NCBI GenBank assembly: GCA_965530755.1
Contig: CBESNA010000005.1
Location: 1 to 64,000 of the forward strand
Source of the DNA: SZUA-35 sp965530755
GTDB taxonomy: Bacteria; Actinomycetota; Acidimicrobiia; Acidimicrobiales; SZUA-35
Direction: 5' to 3'
Length of the DNA stretch: 64,000 bases
Each line of letters starts with the position of its first letter. The first letter of the stretch is position 1. The translations under genes were made by a program, and so were the position numbers. This document shows positions 27,734 to 36,546 of this stretch, piece by piece. The notes under the pieces were generated by a model. The model saw only the letters and a list, made by a program, of their open reading frames with translations, did not search any database and was not told where the DNA came from.

Positions 27734-28888
27734 ATGTCCAGAAATGTCCAGAAGCTGATGGCGTTGTTGTTCGCCTTGATGATGGTCGCCGCCGCCTGCG
27801 GTAGCGGCAGCGATGGCGCCTCGGAGAGTTCCGACACCACCGAAGCAAGCACCGACACCACCGAAGCAAGCACCGACACGACCGAAGCAACAGACGACAC
27901 GACCGACACGACCGAGGCAATGGCCGATGCGTCAGTGCTCGACACCAACGGCGATGGCATGGTGGTATTCGGCATCGCCACACCCGGCCCTCGGGATGAT
28001 GGAGCCTTCTATCAATCGCTGGTCGAGGGAGTCGAGGACTTCTCAGCTGCGAACGGATTCGAACCGCCGATCATCGTCGACAACATTCCCATCGCTGAGG
28101 CCGAGACCGAGTTGCGGAACCTCGCAAGGCAGAACGTCGACGTGATCGCCGTCGGTGCTGGCGAGTTGTCCGATCCTCTCGAAGCCCTCAGCGCCGAGTT
28201 CGCAGACATCTTCTGGTACTGCAACTGCGGTGCAGGAGCTCAGCCAACTGAAGGCCTCGCTCAAGCCACCGACGATTCAGGCCAGATCAGCTACACCGCC
28301 GGCGTTGCAACGGCTGCACTGATGCAAGAGGGCGGCGCCACCAAGGCGTTCTTCCTCGGGTGCTGTGACCTCGACTTCGAACAAGAGGCTTTCAATGCGT
28401 GGGCGCTTGGTATCACCGATGTCGATGCGTCGTTTACTGCGACTTACATCCCCACCGGCGACTTCAACGATGTCGCCGGTGCGACTGAAGCGTTCAACCA
28501 GGCCCTCGAGTCGGGGATGGGTGCGGTCTATCCATTCCTGGGCGGTGCCCATGAGGCCGTTGTCGGTCTGGCCAACGAAAACAACGTGATCACGATGTCA
28601 GCAGGTGCATCCGACGTGTGTGAACGAACTGATCTCAGCTACCAGATAGCCGTGCAGTTCTCTGCAGCTGACTACCTCGAGACCATATTCAATCGCATCC
28701 TCACCGGCGACTTCGGTGAAGGTGACGTGTTGCTGTTCACACCAGCCGAGTTCGACTTCGTCGGAGCGAAGTTGTGCGGTGGTTCAGCAGAAGCCCAAGC
28801 TCAACTCGATGCTGCGCGGGAGCGCCTCGTCAACGGCGAGATGGCTGATGCGCTCTACCAGATCGCGGCAACCGCCTACGGCTTCTAG
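27734..28888 (+). CDS. BMP-family (Med/PnrA-like) ABC transporter substrate-binding lipoprotein
   Basis: 384 residues with a lipoprotein signal (LLFALMMVAAAC, lipid-anchored Cys near residue 22) and a Ser/Thr/Glu-rich linker that contains 2.7 copies of a 21-bp repeat (27833-27893; DTTEAST). A BMP-type binding domain follows (VVFGIATPGPRDDGAFYQSLVEGV, then NVDVIAVGAGELSDPL). BMP proteins bind nucleosides, purines or related small molecules. It has a good ribosome site (AGGGGAG) and is immediately followed by its ATPase and two permease genes, so a complete importer is present. Confidence 0.9.
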   Translation: MSRNVQKLMALLFALMMVAAACGSGSDGASESSDTTEASTDTTEASTDTTEATDDTTDTTEAMADASVLDTNGDGMVVFGIATPGPRDDGAFYQSLVEGVEDFSAANGFEPPIIVDNIPIAEAETELRNLARQNVDVIAVGAGELSDPLEALSAEFADIFWYCNCGAGAQPTEGLAQATDDSGQISYTAGVATAALMQEGGATKAFFLGCCDLDFEQEAFNAWALGITDVDASFTATYIPTGDFNDVAGATEAFNQALESGMGAVYPFLGGAHEAVVGLANENNVITMSAGASDVCERTDLSYQIAVQFSAADYLETIFNRILTGDFGEGDVLLFTPAEFDFVGAKLCGGSAEAQAQLDAARERLVNGEMADALYQIAATAYGF

Positions 28889-30472
28889 ATGACCAACCCC
28901 TCCGACAAGGGCACGGCCGGGAGCGCTTTGTCTCTCCCGGCCGTGCCGGCGGTTCATCTGCGGAACATCACGAAGACCTTCGGTGATGTCCGCGCCTGCG
29001 ATGACATCACCCTCGAGGTGGAACGTGGCCAGATCCACGGCCTGCTCGGCGAGAATGGAGCGGGAAAATCCACGCTGATGAAAATACTCATCGGGCTTAC
29101 TCTCCCCGATAGCGGGTCCATTGAGATCGATGGGAACCGGGTGGTGATCGACAGCCCGCAGGCGGCATCGCAGCACGGGATCGGAATGGTCCACCAACAC
29201 TTCAGCCTCGTCGAACCCCTACGTGTCTGGGAAAACGTCGTGCTCGGGAGTAACGAGCGTCTGAACGCTCGCGGTGGACGATCCCTCGTCCGAGAGATCG
29301 GCGAACGGTATGGCATCAGGGTCGACCCTGATGCACGCGTAGCTGACCTTTCCGCTGGGTTACGGCAACGCGTCGAGATCATCAAGTGCCTCCGCCGAGA
29401 CCCAGACATCGTGATCTTCGACGAGCCGACGTCGGTTCTGACTCCCCAGGAGTCGGAGCAGCTGTTCGAGGTTCTACGTGCTGCGGTTCTGGGGGAGAAC
29501 AAGGCTGTTGTGCTCGTGAGCCACAAGCTCGACGAGATCCTTTCGGCTACCGACCGCGTGACCATTCTCCGAAAAGGTGCCGTTGCGGACGCGATGGAGA
29601 CAGCCTCGGCCGACGCTCGATCCCTTGCGCAGGCAATGGTCGGACGGCCCGTCTCTCTACGTGAGGAGGCGGGTGCCCTCGGACTTGCCACAGAGGCGAA
29701 CGCATCCGAGCCAAGCCGGCGACCCGGCGAGGCCGCATTGGTTTTGAAGGGCCTGTCCACTCGGCGCCGAGACGGGTCGGTCGGTCTCGATGGCTTGGAC
29801 CTCGATGTCCACGCTGGCGAGATCGTGGGAGTGGCAGGCGTTGAGGGAAACGGTCAGACCGATCTCGGAGACGTGCTCGCAAGCCTCTTGACGGTGTCCG
29901 GCGGCACAGTAGACGTCCTCGGCGCACGTGTGGGTACTGGCGTGGCTGGCGGGATGCGAGCCGCCGGCGTGGCTCTGATTCCCGAAGATCGACACGATGC
30001 TGGTTGTGTCCTCGACATGAGCGTGGCCGAGAACCTTCATCTGGGTTCGCTCTGTGACGGACGTGCATTCCAACGCTATGACACCGAATCTTTACGTCAG
30101 CGCTCTGAAGAACTGATCGCCGAATACGGCATTCAAACCTCAGGCCCCGAGGCTCCGTTCAGATCGCTGTCGGGCGGGAATCAGCAGCGCGTCGTTGTAG
30201 CGAGAGAGCTGTCCTCGAACCCCCGCGTCCTTGTCGCTTCGCAGCCGACCCGTGGGCTCGACGTTGGCGCCATCGAGTTCATGTCCGAACGGCTTCGCAC
30301 TGCAGCTGATGACGGCGCAGCCGTACTCCTGATTTCGAGTGAGCTCGAAGAACTGCTTCATCTCGCAGATCACATCGTCGTCATGTACCGAGGGTCAATT
30401 GTTGGATCGATGCCCCGAGCCGACGCCAGCCTTGAACGAATCGGACTTTTGATGGGTGGAACACGAGCGTGA
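28889..30472 (+). CDS. ABC transporter ATP-binding protein (two NBDs, sugar/nucleoside type)
   Basis: 527 residues with two fused nucleotide-binding domains. NBD1 has Walker A GENGAGKST (54-62), signature LSAGLRQRVE and Walker B IVIFDEPTS. NBD2 has a degenerate Walker A (VEGNGQTDL) but a canonical signature LSGGNQQRV, the usual asymmetry of the sugar/nucleoside importer class. It powers the BMP-type importer. The ATG directly abuts the stop of the binding-protein gene. Confidence 0.93.
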   Translation: MTNPSDKGTAGSALSLPAVPAVHLRNITKTFGDVRACDDITLEVERGQIHGLLGENGAGKSTLMKILIGLTLPDSGSIEIDGNRVVIDSPQAASQHGIGMVHQHFSLVEPLRVWENVVLGSNERLNARGGRSLVREIGERYGIRVDPDARVADLSAGLRQRVEIIKCLRRDPDIVIFDEPTSVLTPQESEQLFEVLRAAVLGENKAVVLVSHKLDEILSATDRVTILRKGAVADAMETASADARSLAQAMVGRPVSLREEAGALGLATEANASEPSRRPGEAALVLKGLSTRRRDGSVGLDGLDLDVHAGEIVGVAGVEGNGQTDLGDVLASLLTVSGGTVDVLGARVGTGVAGGMRAAGVALIPEDRHDAGCVLDMSVAENLHLGSLCDGRAFQRYDTESLRQRSEELIAEYGIQTSGPEAPFRSLSGGNQQRVVVARELSSNPRVLVASQPTRGLDVGAIEFMSERLRTAADDGAAVLLISSELEELLHLADHIVVMYRGSIVGSMPRADASLERIGLLMGGTRA

Positions 30473-31605
30473 CTACGGCCGAAGCTCCGACATCTGGCGA
30501 ACGTCAGCGTTCCATGGGCGGCAGAGCCCAATCTGCAACTGGTTCGCTCACGCTCTGGTACATCTCATCGGTTGGTGGGGCACTGTTCCTCTCCGCTTTG
30601 CTGGTGGCAGCGACCGGCGGCTCACCGACTGCGGTTCTCTCGGCGTTGCTCGACGGAAGTCTCCGGTCTCCTGGTGCCTGGGGGGTCACACTCACCACCA
30701 TGGCGCCGTTGTTGATCGTGGCCACGGGAACGCTCATCGCCACCCGGGCCGGATTGGTGAACATTGGGCAGGAAGGCCAAGTGCTGCTTGGCATCGTGTT
30801 CGCTGCCTATTTCTCCACACGGCTACCCGGACCGGGCCCCGTCGTGCTCGTCCTCTCCTTCGTTGCCGCAGCATTCGGCGGCGGATTGTGGGCGGGAATC
30901 GCAGCCTGGCTCCGGGTACGCCGAGCAGTGCCCGAGGTCTTGAGCACACTGCTGTTGGTCTTCATCGCGTTCCCGCTCGTGCTCCTCGGCCTCCGGCACC
31001 GCTCGCTGCTGCTTGATCGAGACAACACACGCATCAACCACGTGAACTCTGGCGATCAGATACCCGGAGACACACTGCTCCCGGACCTTCACCTGTTCAA
31101 CAACGACATCGACTCAGGACTCTTCCTTGGCGTGATACTGGCGCTGGGACTGGGTTGGCTCCTCAATCGCACACTCCTGGGATTTCGGATCCAGTTGTTG
31201 GGCTTGAACCAGCGAACGGCCCAACGGTTCGGCGTGCCGAGCAACTCCTACCTTGCTGGATCCCTCATCGCATCAGGGGCGTTCGCTGGCGTCGCTGGCG
31301 CAGTGCTGCTGCACGGGGGTGCATCCGGCGACCGAGTCACCGGTGGGATGAGCAACAACTTCGGGTGGGACGGCCTCCTGGTTGCTCTGCTCGCGCAGGA
31401 CAAGATCAGCCGCGTCGTACCGATGGCGTTCGTCTTCGCCATGCTCCGAACCGGATCGAGCTTCCTCGCGTCAACCGGCGTCGACCGGAAGATGACCGAT
31501 GTCGTGCAAGCATTGTTGGTCCTGGCGCTACTCCTGCCGACTGCGTTCGCCGCGATCCAAGCTCGACGCCCACTCTCGACCCCGCTCGAAACGAGCGAAC
31601 AATGA
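30469..31605 (+). CDS. ABC transporter permease 1 (BPD_transp_2 family)
   Basis: 378 residues, with about eight to ten TM segments after a short polar N-terminus. Family features are GVTLTTMAPLLIVATGTLIATRAGLVNIGQEGQ (the NIGxEG loop) and the late GASGDRVTGGMSNNFGWDGLLVALLAQ. It resembles the larger permeases of nucleoside importers (RnsC/NupB/BmpE type). The GTG start overlaps the ATPase stop by four bases. Confidence 0.9.
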   Translation: MTTAEAPTSGERQRSMGGRAQSATGSLTLWYISSVGGALFLSALLVAATGGSPTAVLSALLDGSLRSPGAWGVTLTTMAPLLIVATGTLIATRAGLVNIGQEGQVLLGIVFAAYFSTRLPGPGPVVLVLSFVAAAFGGGLWAGIAAWLRVRRAVPEVLSTLLLVFIAFPLVLLGLRHRSLLLDRDNTRINHVNSGDQIPGDTLLPDLHLFNNDIDSGLFLGVILALGLGWLLNRTLLGFRIQLLGLNQRTAQRFGVPSNSYLAGSLIASGAFAGVAGAVLLHGGASGDRVTGGMSNNFGWDGLLVALLAQDKISRVVPMAFVFAMLRTGSSFLASTGVDRKMTDVVQALLVLALLLPTAFAAIQARRPLSTPLETSEQ

Positions 31606-32537
31606 GCGGCTTCTTGTCGGCCATGGCAGACGTGTTCGGCGGCGAGGCGATCTACAACTCGGCGTTTCAATTGTCGGTCCTGTTCGTGTTCGCCGCCGCG
31701 GGTGAGTTCGTCGCCGAACGGGCGGGGACACTCAACATCTCCATTGAGGGCATGCTTCTCGCCGGTGCGTTCGGCGCGAGCGTGGGCTTCCACCTGACGT
31801 CCGGAATGATATTCGCGGTGTTGTTCGGCGTGTTGTGCGGCGGGGCAGTCGCCGTCGTGCAAGGGCAAATGAGCCACCGGCTCACTGCCAACCAGTTCGT
31901 CGTCGGTCTCGCCTTGAACGTCCTGGTTCTTGGCCTCACCGCCTTCCTCGACTCAGCCCTCGACCTCGGCCAGGTACGAGCAGCCACGTGGCGGATCCCG
32001 GTACTTGCCGACACCCCGTTTGTCGGCGAAGCCCTCTTCGGCCGCCCATGGCCGGCCTACCTCGTATACGCCTTTGTTCCAGCGGTCTATTGGCTGGCCT
32101 TCCGAACTCGATGGGGTCTCGAGGTCAGAGCCTCGGGTGACAATCCGCAAGCCGCCGACGTTTCCGGCATCGATGTCAACGCTCGCCGTAGGCAAGCCAT
32201 CCTCCTCGCCGGGTTGACAAGCGGCTTCGGTGGAGCATTCATCGTCGTCGGTCAGGTGGGTCAGTTTCAGCCGAGCATCATCAACGGCCGGGGGTTCATT
32301 GCCCTCGCCGCCGTGATCTTTGGCGGCTGGACGCTCCGCGGAACAGTGATCGGTTGCATCGTGTTCGGCGTCGTCGAGGCGGCGACCATCGCCATATCGG
32401 TCAAGGGCTACTCGGTCGACCCATTCATTCTCGACTCGGCGCCCTATGTCGTTGCACTCGCCGTGGTTCTCTTCTTTGCGGCTCGTGTTCGGCCGCCGAA
32501 GGCGCTCGCCCAACCATTCGTGCGAGGGCTGACATGA
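31602..32537 (+). CDS. ABC transporter permease 2 (BPD_transp_2 family)
   Basis: 311 residues from the ATG at 31602 that overlaps the previous stop (ATGA). It has about eight to nine TM helices, the family loop GEFVAERAGTLNISIEGMLLAG near the N-terminus and VRASGDNPQAADVSGIDVNARR in the C-half. It completes the BMP-type importer: binding protein, double ATPase and two unequal permeases, the gene order of known nucleoside/purine importers. It is followed by a new transcription unit with its own operator at 32544. Confidence 0.9.
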   Translation: MSGFLSAMADVFGGEAIYNSAFQLSVLFVFAAAGEFVAERAGTLNISIEGMLLAGAFGASVGFHLTSGMIFAVLFGVLCGGAVAVVQGQMSHRLTANQFVVGLALNVLVLGLTAFLDSALDLGQVRAATWRIPVLADTPFVGEALFGRPWPAYLVYAFVPAVYWLAFRTRWGLEVRASGDNPQAADVSGIDVNARRRQAILLAGLTSGFGGAFIVVGQVGQFQPSIINGRGFIALAAVIFGGWTLRGTVIGCIVFGVVEAATIAISVKGYSVDPFILDSAPYVVALAVVLFFAARVRPPKALAQPFVRGLT

Positions 32538-32543
32538 GAGGAT

Positions 32544-32561
32544 GTTGTGACCATCAGTCCA
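32544..32561 (-). promoter_or_regulatory. Candidate operator O4 upstream of second short Rieske gene
   Basis: Read on the minus strand, TGGAC-TGA-TGGTC-ACAAC matches the half-site spacing of O1 and O3, with the right-hand GACC half degenerate. It lies 20-37 bases before the ATG at 32581, with GAGGAG in between as ribosome site. A weaker match than O1-O3. Confidence 0.4.
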
Positions 32562-32580
32562 ATCGAGGAGACATCCACCA

Positions 32581-33573
32581 ATGACCACGAGCTCGCCCCT
32601 CGATCACTGTTGGCACGCAGTATCGACCACTGGCGCGATTCAAAACCAGCCGCTCGCGGTGGAACTCCTCGGCACTCGATACGTCATCTGGCGTGGCCTG
32701 GACGGGCTGCTGACTGCTGCTGCAGACCAGTGCCCCCACCGTCAAGCTCGGCTGTCACTCGGAACACTCAACGATGGCTGCCTTCAATGCCCGTATCACG
32801 GCTGGACGTTTGGGAGCGACGGGCGTTGCGTCGAAATTCCATCGTCTGGTAAAGACGCTGCGATTCCTCGAACGGCGCACTTGGCGTCCGTGCAGGTATC
32901 GGAACGCTACGGCCTCATCTGGTTGAGCCCGGCAGACCCGAAGTATGCAATCCCACATCTTGACGTCGACGACGACGGCACCTTCACTCGCTTGAACGCG
33001 GCAATGCAGACCTGGGACTGTTCGGTGACTCGCATGATCGACAACATGCTCGACGTGGCCCACTTTCCGTACACACACGCGGGAACGTTCGGACGCGAAC
33101 AAGAAAAGGTGGTCCCGAACTTCACCATCACGCAGCTCGATGAAACGTTCACCGGCTACGAGTACAGCGTCGTCATCAACAACGAGGGAGAGGCCAAGAC
33201 GATGTCTGGAGGTGGAGAGGACGTGATCGGCCTCGACATGTCAACGGGTTTCGCTCTGCCCTACTCGGTGCGAAGCACAATGTCGTACGAGACCGGCATC
33301 GAGCAGACCCTGTTCATGACCGCAGCGCCCATCAGCGCCGAACGCAGCTATTTCACCTTCGTGCTCTGGCGCAACGACGACGTCTCCGAGACCGGCCAAG
33401 CCATCGTGGACTTCGAAGAGGAAGTCGCCAGAGAAGATCAGACGATGCTCGAAAACCTGTCTGGCGAGCTCTCGCTCGAACGCGGCGCCCTGGTCGATGT
33501 GCAGTCCGACAAGGCATCCCTCGAGTGGCGTCGTCAGTACCGCGAGTTCCTGGCGAGACCGAACGAGGGCTGA
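32581..33573 (+). CDS. Rieske non-heme iron oxygenase, short type (second copy)
   Basis: 330 residues. The Rieske motif is C51-x-H53 ... C70-x2-H73; the catalytic iron site is in MIDNMLDVAHFPYTHAG (H161, H166). It is clearly paralogous to the enzyme at 19233 over the whole length, from the LDHCWHAVS start to the C-terminal SLEWRRQYREFLA. The two probably act on related substrates or successive steps, as the paired N-demethylases of methylxanthine pathways do; that parallel is inference. GAGGAG precedes the ATG. Convergent with the long Rieske gene at 33611, with 37 bases between stops. Confidence 0.9.
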   Translation: MTTSSPLDHCWHAVSTTGAIQNQPLAVELLGTRYVIWRGLDGLLTAAADQCPHRQARLSLGTLNDGCLQCPYHGWTFGSDGRCVEIPSSGKDAAIPRTAHLASVQVSERYGLIWLSPADPKYAIPHLDVDDDGTFTRLNAAMQTWDCSVTRMIDNMLDVAHFPYTHAGTFGREQEKVVPNFTITQLDETFTGYEYSVVINNEGEAKTMSGGGEDVIGLDMSTGFALPYSVRSTMSYETGIEQTLFMTAAPISAERSYFTFVLWRNDDVSETGQAIVDFEEEVAREDQTMLENLSGELSLERGALVDVQSDKASLEWRRQYREFLARPNEG

Positions 33574-33610
33574 CTCACTCAGGCGTGGTGTGAACCAGAC
33601 CTTGAGTCGA

Positions 33611-34813
33611 CTACTTGCTCGCGGCCTCGTAGCGCTCGACGAGCCAGGTGTTGAATTGGGCGAGGACACGTTCTTGCCACGAGTAGCGCCCACGCGGCGC
33701 GAACTGCGACTGCATTCCCAGCTGCGTTGCCACGTTCGTCGGCATATCTTGCCGGTTGAAATTCGACACGCCCGTAATGGCCTCCCCAAGAGTCTCGCCG
33801 AAGTCGGACAGCTCGATCGTCGACTCCGGAAAGAGATACGCCATGCTCAACGCGTGGGTCGTCGGGCCGGTGGGATCGACGTAGAACCAGAACGCCGAGT
33901 CTGATTGGAAGCCCATCAACAACGACGGGGCCACGAGCGCAAAGATGACGCGATCCCGCTCCGCAGCCGTGATCCCAGGCAACGCGGGGAAGAGTGCCTT
34001 GAAGGTTGGGTTGAACCCGCCATCGGGATGAACGGTGCCCGTCGTACCGAACATCGCCACGTCGCCTGGGCTGAAGTCCTCGTACCACGCGTTGGACGAT
34101 GGAGCGAAGTCATGAATTCCGTGGTGCAACCGGCTGTTGTGATACATCTCCATGAAGTTCTCGATCATGATCTTCCAGTTGAACGGCACGTCTGGGATTG
34201 TGACCGGATCGACGGTGACCAATGATGCGACGTCGTAGTTCGTGAGCAGCGCGTCAAGCTTGGCGAGGCGTGGACCGAGGCGGTCTGCCTCCCCATCGAA
34301 ATTGGCAAAGATGAAGCCCTGCCAGAGTTCCACGACAAGTCCAGGCAGCTGAACGTCCTCTACCGCAAAGCCGGTGGTCCTGCTCATCTCGGGCGCGCCA
34401 ACGAGCTGACCTTCGAGGTCGTACACCCAATAGTGATATGGGCATCGAAACGTCCTTCCAGAGCCCGACTGGAGATCGGGAGCGTCGAGCATGTCGTCGT
34501 CAGTCCGATCCACCGACGCCGTGATACACATCGCTCTGTGTTGGCAAACGGCCGACATGACCCGAATTCCTCCGTCGCCGGCGCGAACAACAATCAACGG
34601 CTCACCTGCCCGAGTGACAGCCAGATAGTCGCCTGTGTTGGGGATCTGCTCCTGACGACCAACGCACAACCACTCTGATCCGAACACGGCGTCCATCTCG
34701 AATCGGTGGAAATCGGCATCTGCATAGACCTGCGGCGGGAGACCAACCGCCGTCTCGAACGTGCCACTCGACTTGCGCAGGCTTTCCATCGTGAACCCAA
34801 GCGGTAAGACCAT
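33611..34813 (-). CDS. Rieske non-heme iron oxygenase, long type, with enlarged Rieske loop
   Basis: 400 residues, paralogue of the enzyme at 26463. Rieske ligands are C90-x-H92 and C124-x2-H127. The spacing H92 to C124 is 31 residues, where the other three Rieske proteins of the window have 16; the extra stretch is acidic and Ser/Gly-rich. The catalytic site is in IENFMEMYHNSRLH (N219, E222, H225, H230). The ATG at 34813 lies inside operator O5; with a TAGTTT -10-like box at 34820-34825 the mRNA could be leaderless. An alternative ATG is at 34789. The gene is divergent from the alpha/beta hydrolase, sharing a 17-base control region. Confidence 0.88.
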   Translation of the reverse strand: MVLPLGFTMESLRKSSGTFETAVGLPPQVYADADFHRFEMDAVFGSEWLCVGRQEQIPNTGDYLAVTRAGEPLIVVRAGDGGIRVMSAVCQHRAMCITASVDRTDDDMLDAPDLQSGSGRTFRCPYHYWVYDLEGQLVGAPEMSRTTGFAVEDVQLPGLVVELWQGFIFANFDGEADRLGPRLAKLDALLTNYDVASLVTVDPVTIPDVPFNWKIMIENFMEMYHNSRLHHGIHDFAPSSNAWYEDFSPGDVAMFGTTGTVHPDGGFNPTFKALFPALPGITAAERDRVIFALVAPSLLMGFQSDSAFWFYVDPTGPTTHALSMAYLFPESTIELSDFGETLGEAITGVSNFNRQDMPTNVATQLGMQSQFAPRGRYSWQERVLAQFNTWLVERYEAASK

Positions 34814-34820
34814 CAGACCA
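34803..34820. promoter_or_regulatory. Operator O5 overlapping the start of the divergent pair
   Basis: On the minus strand the site reads TGGTC-TGA-TGGTC-TTACC, the same layout as O1 and O3 with one change in the last half-site. It covers the start codon at 34813 and lies 10 bases before the ATG at 34831, so a single bound regulator could control both divergent genes. Confidence 0.6.
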
Positions 34821-34830
34821 AACTACTGTG

Positions 34831-35844
34831 ATGGCCACATCTCGTTCAAACAACGGAAGTCCCGCAGCCATGAGACTCTGGCCCGAAGAGTTTGACCAAC
34901 ACCGACCCGAAGCCCGTCGTGCCGCCGAGGTGGCGTACAGCAAGCTCGCCGGCGACCCTGATTCACACCCAGGAGATCCGCTCGACGACCTCATGGCAGC
35001 GCGTTCTGGCGCACCAGAACTCTTTCCATTCCGAGCGGACATTGCAGCCAGCCGCACAATCGAGGGAGTTCCCTGTCGGGTCATCGCAGCACCTGAAACT
35101 CCCACCGGCGTGTACCTCCACTTCCACGGGGGCGGAATGTGCCTGGCGAGCGCCGAGCTCAACGACGACGAAAACCTCGCCCTCGCCGATGAGCTAGGAC
35201 TCACCGTCGTTTCGGTCGACTATCGACTCGCGCCAGAGCATCCATATCCAGCTGCCATCGACGACAGCACAACGGTCGCACGCTGGCTGCTCGAAAACAG
35301 CGATCGAGAATTCGGGACCTCAACCTGCCTCATCGGGGGCGAATCATCGGGTGCATACCTCGCCTCGATGGCCCTTCTATCGCTTCGGGAAAGCTCAACC
35401 CCGACCTCGTTCGTCGCGGCCAACTTCGTATTCGGCGTCTTCGACTGGGGTCGTTCTCCTAGCCAAAGAGGGTATCGACCGGCCAGCGGACCCGATTGGC
35501 TGAGCCCCGACGCAATGGCCCAGTTCGCTGACTTCTACTTACCCGACTTGACCGATGACCAACGTCGTGATGACACAATCTCGCCCGCGTTTGCGGAACT
35601 GAGCGGTATGCCGCCAGCGCTGTTCACCGTGGGAACACTCGATCACATGTTCGACGACTCTGTCCTGATGTCCTCACGATGGGCAGTGGCAGGAAACGAG
35701 ACCGAGCTTGCTGTCTATCCCGACTGTGGCCACGGCTTTCACTGGTTTACCGACACCGCAATGTCACGACTCGCCGTAGCGAACATCCGCCGGTTTCTCG
35801 GGGAACACGCTGACTCGACGACCACGCAGCAACAAACCCGCTGA
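34831..35844 (+). CDS. Alpha/beta hydrolase (hormone-sensitive-lipase family esterase)
   Basis: 337 residues from the ATG at 34831. The HSL-family oxyanion motif is HFHGGG, the nucleophile elbow is GGESSGAY (Ser of GxSxG), and the charge-relay Asp and His are likely in FTVGTLDHMFDDS and YPDCGHGFHWF. It hydrolyses an ester or similar bond; no signal peptide, so cytoplasmic. The GTG at 34828 is an equally possible start. The ATG at 34870 (MRLWPEEF) has a better ribosome site (GGAAG) and may be the true one. It shares operator O5 with the divergent Rieske gene. Confidence 0.85.
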   Translation: MATSRSNNGSPAAMRLWPEEFDQHRPEARRAAEVAYSKLAGDPDSHPGDPLDDLMAARSGAPELFPFRADIAASRTIEGVPCRVIAAPETPTGVYLHFHGGGMCLASAELNDDENLALADELGLTVVSVDYRLAPEHPYPAAIDDSTTVARWLLENSDREFGTSTCLIGGESSGAYLASMALLSLRESSTPTSFVAANFVFGVFDWGRSPSQRGYRPASGPDWLSPDAMAQFADFYLPDLTDDQRRDDTISPAFAELSGMPPALFTVGTLDHMFDDSVLMSSRWAVAGNETELAVYPDCGHGFHWFTDTAMSRLAVANIRRFLGEHADSTTTQQQTR

Positions 35845-35874
35845 CCACACATGTCTCGCCGATTCCGAGGACGT

Positions 35875-35892
35875 GATAAGACCATCAAGCCA
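35875..35892 (-). promoter_or_regulatory. Candidate operator O6 upstream of VOC gene
   Basis: On the minus strand, TGGCT-TGA-TGGTC-TTATC. The central half-site and spacing agree with O5, the outer halves are weaker. It lies about 40 bases before the ATG at 35933. Confidence 0.4.
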
Positions 35893-35932
35893 AAAACTAG
35901 TGACGTGGCGAACGCCGCTTCAAGGGGGATCC

Positions 35933-36460
35933 ATGACCTACCCAAACGTGCTCGTATTTGTCGACTTCCCGTCTGACGACGTCCACGCTGCTCGAGACTT
36001 CTACGCCGAGGTGTTCAACTGGGAGGTCGAGGACCGCATCGCCGACACTTTTGCTCGCATCGTGCCCGGTCAAAACATGAAGCTCGAGGACGGTAGCCAG
36101 AGCACCATCGGCAACCTGCACATGGGCATTTCCAAGGCTGCAGACTCGAGACCCCGGCCAGCACATGCACCAGACGCTCCGACCAACCTGAATCCCGGCG
36201 GACGAGCCATCCGAGCGTGGATCCTGGTGAGCGATGACGACTCGTTCGAGCGCATTCTCGAGGCCGCCATTCGCCTCGGCGGCACCGAACTTTGGCGTGA
36301 TCACTTCTGGACGGAGTTCGGCGGAGCCAACGCCTCCTTCGTCGATCCATGGGGCAATCAGATCATGCTCTGGTCGCACCTCGAAGGCGCCGAGACCGAT
36401 GACGAGACCCACGAGGTCGTCGGCGAATTCAACGTCCCCAAAGGCTGGACCGTCGAGTAG
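35933..36460 (+). CDS. VOC-family protein (pair member 1)
   Basis: 175 residues from the ATG at 35933, preceded by AGGGGG. Two VOC halves: MTYPNVLVFVDFPSDDVHAA... with YAEVFNWEVE, and RAWILVSDDDSFERILEAA leading to FVDPWGNQIMLWSH. It is highly similar to the protein at 45012 (shared segments LWRDHFWTEFGGANASF and VGEF/W-VP-GWTVE). Both genes lie behind TGGTC-type sites. Function unknown; a lyase, dioxygenase or binding role in the catabolic pathway is possible. Confidence 0.85.
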   Translation: MTYPNVLVFVDFPSDDVHAARDFYAEVFNWEVEDRIADTFARIVPGQNMKLEDGSQSTIGNLHMGISKAADSRPRPAHAPDAPTNLNPGGRAIRAWILVSDDDSFERILEAAIRLGGTELWRDHFWTEFGGANASFVDPWGNQIMLWSHLEGAETDDETHEVVGEFNVPKGWTVE

Positions 36461-36546
36461 CAAGGCCTGCGGCAGACCAGTCGCTGCCCTGACCCGACTA
36501 TTCCTCCGGGCGTGAAATGGCCCTATCAACCGACGGAAGGCAACTG

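Noticed and set aside
27833..27893. 21-bp repeats in the binding-lipoprotein gene as a CRISPR or regulatory array
   Set aside because: They are in-frame and encode the DTTEAST linker that is common after lipoprotein signals; no spacers.
33574..33610. Terminator hairpin between the convergent Rieske genes
   Set aside because: The arms GACTCA...AGG and CCTTGAGTC pair only with a bulge and no T run follows; too weak to annotate.
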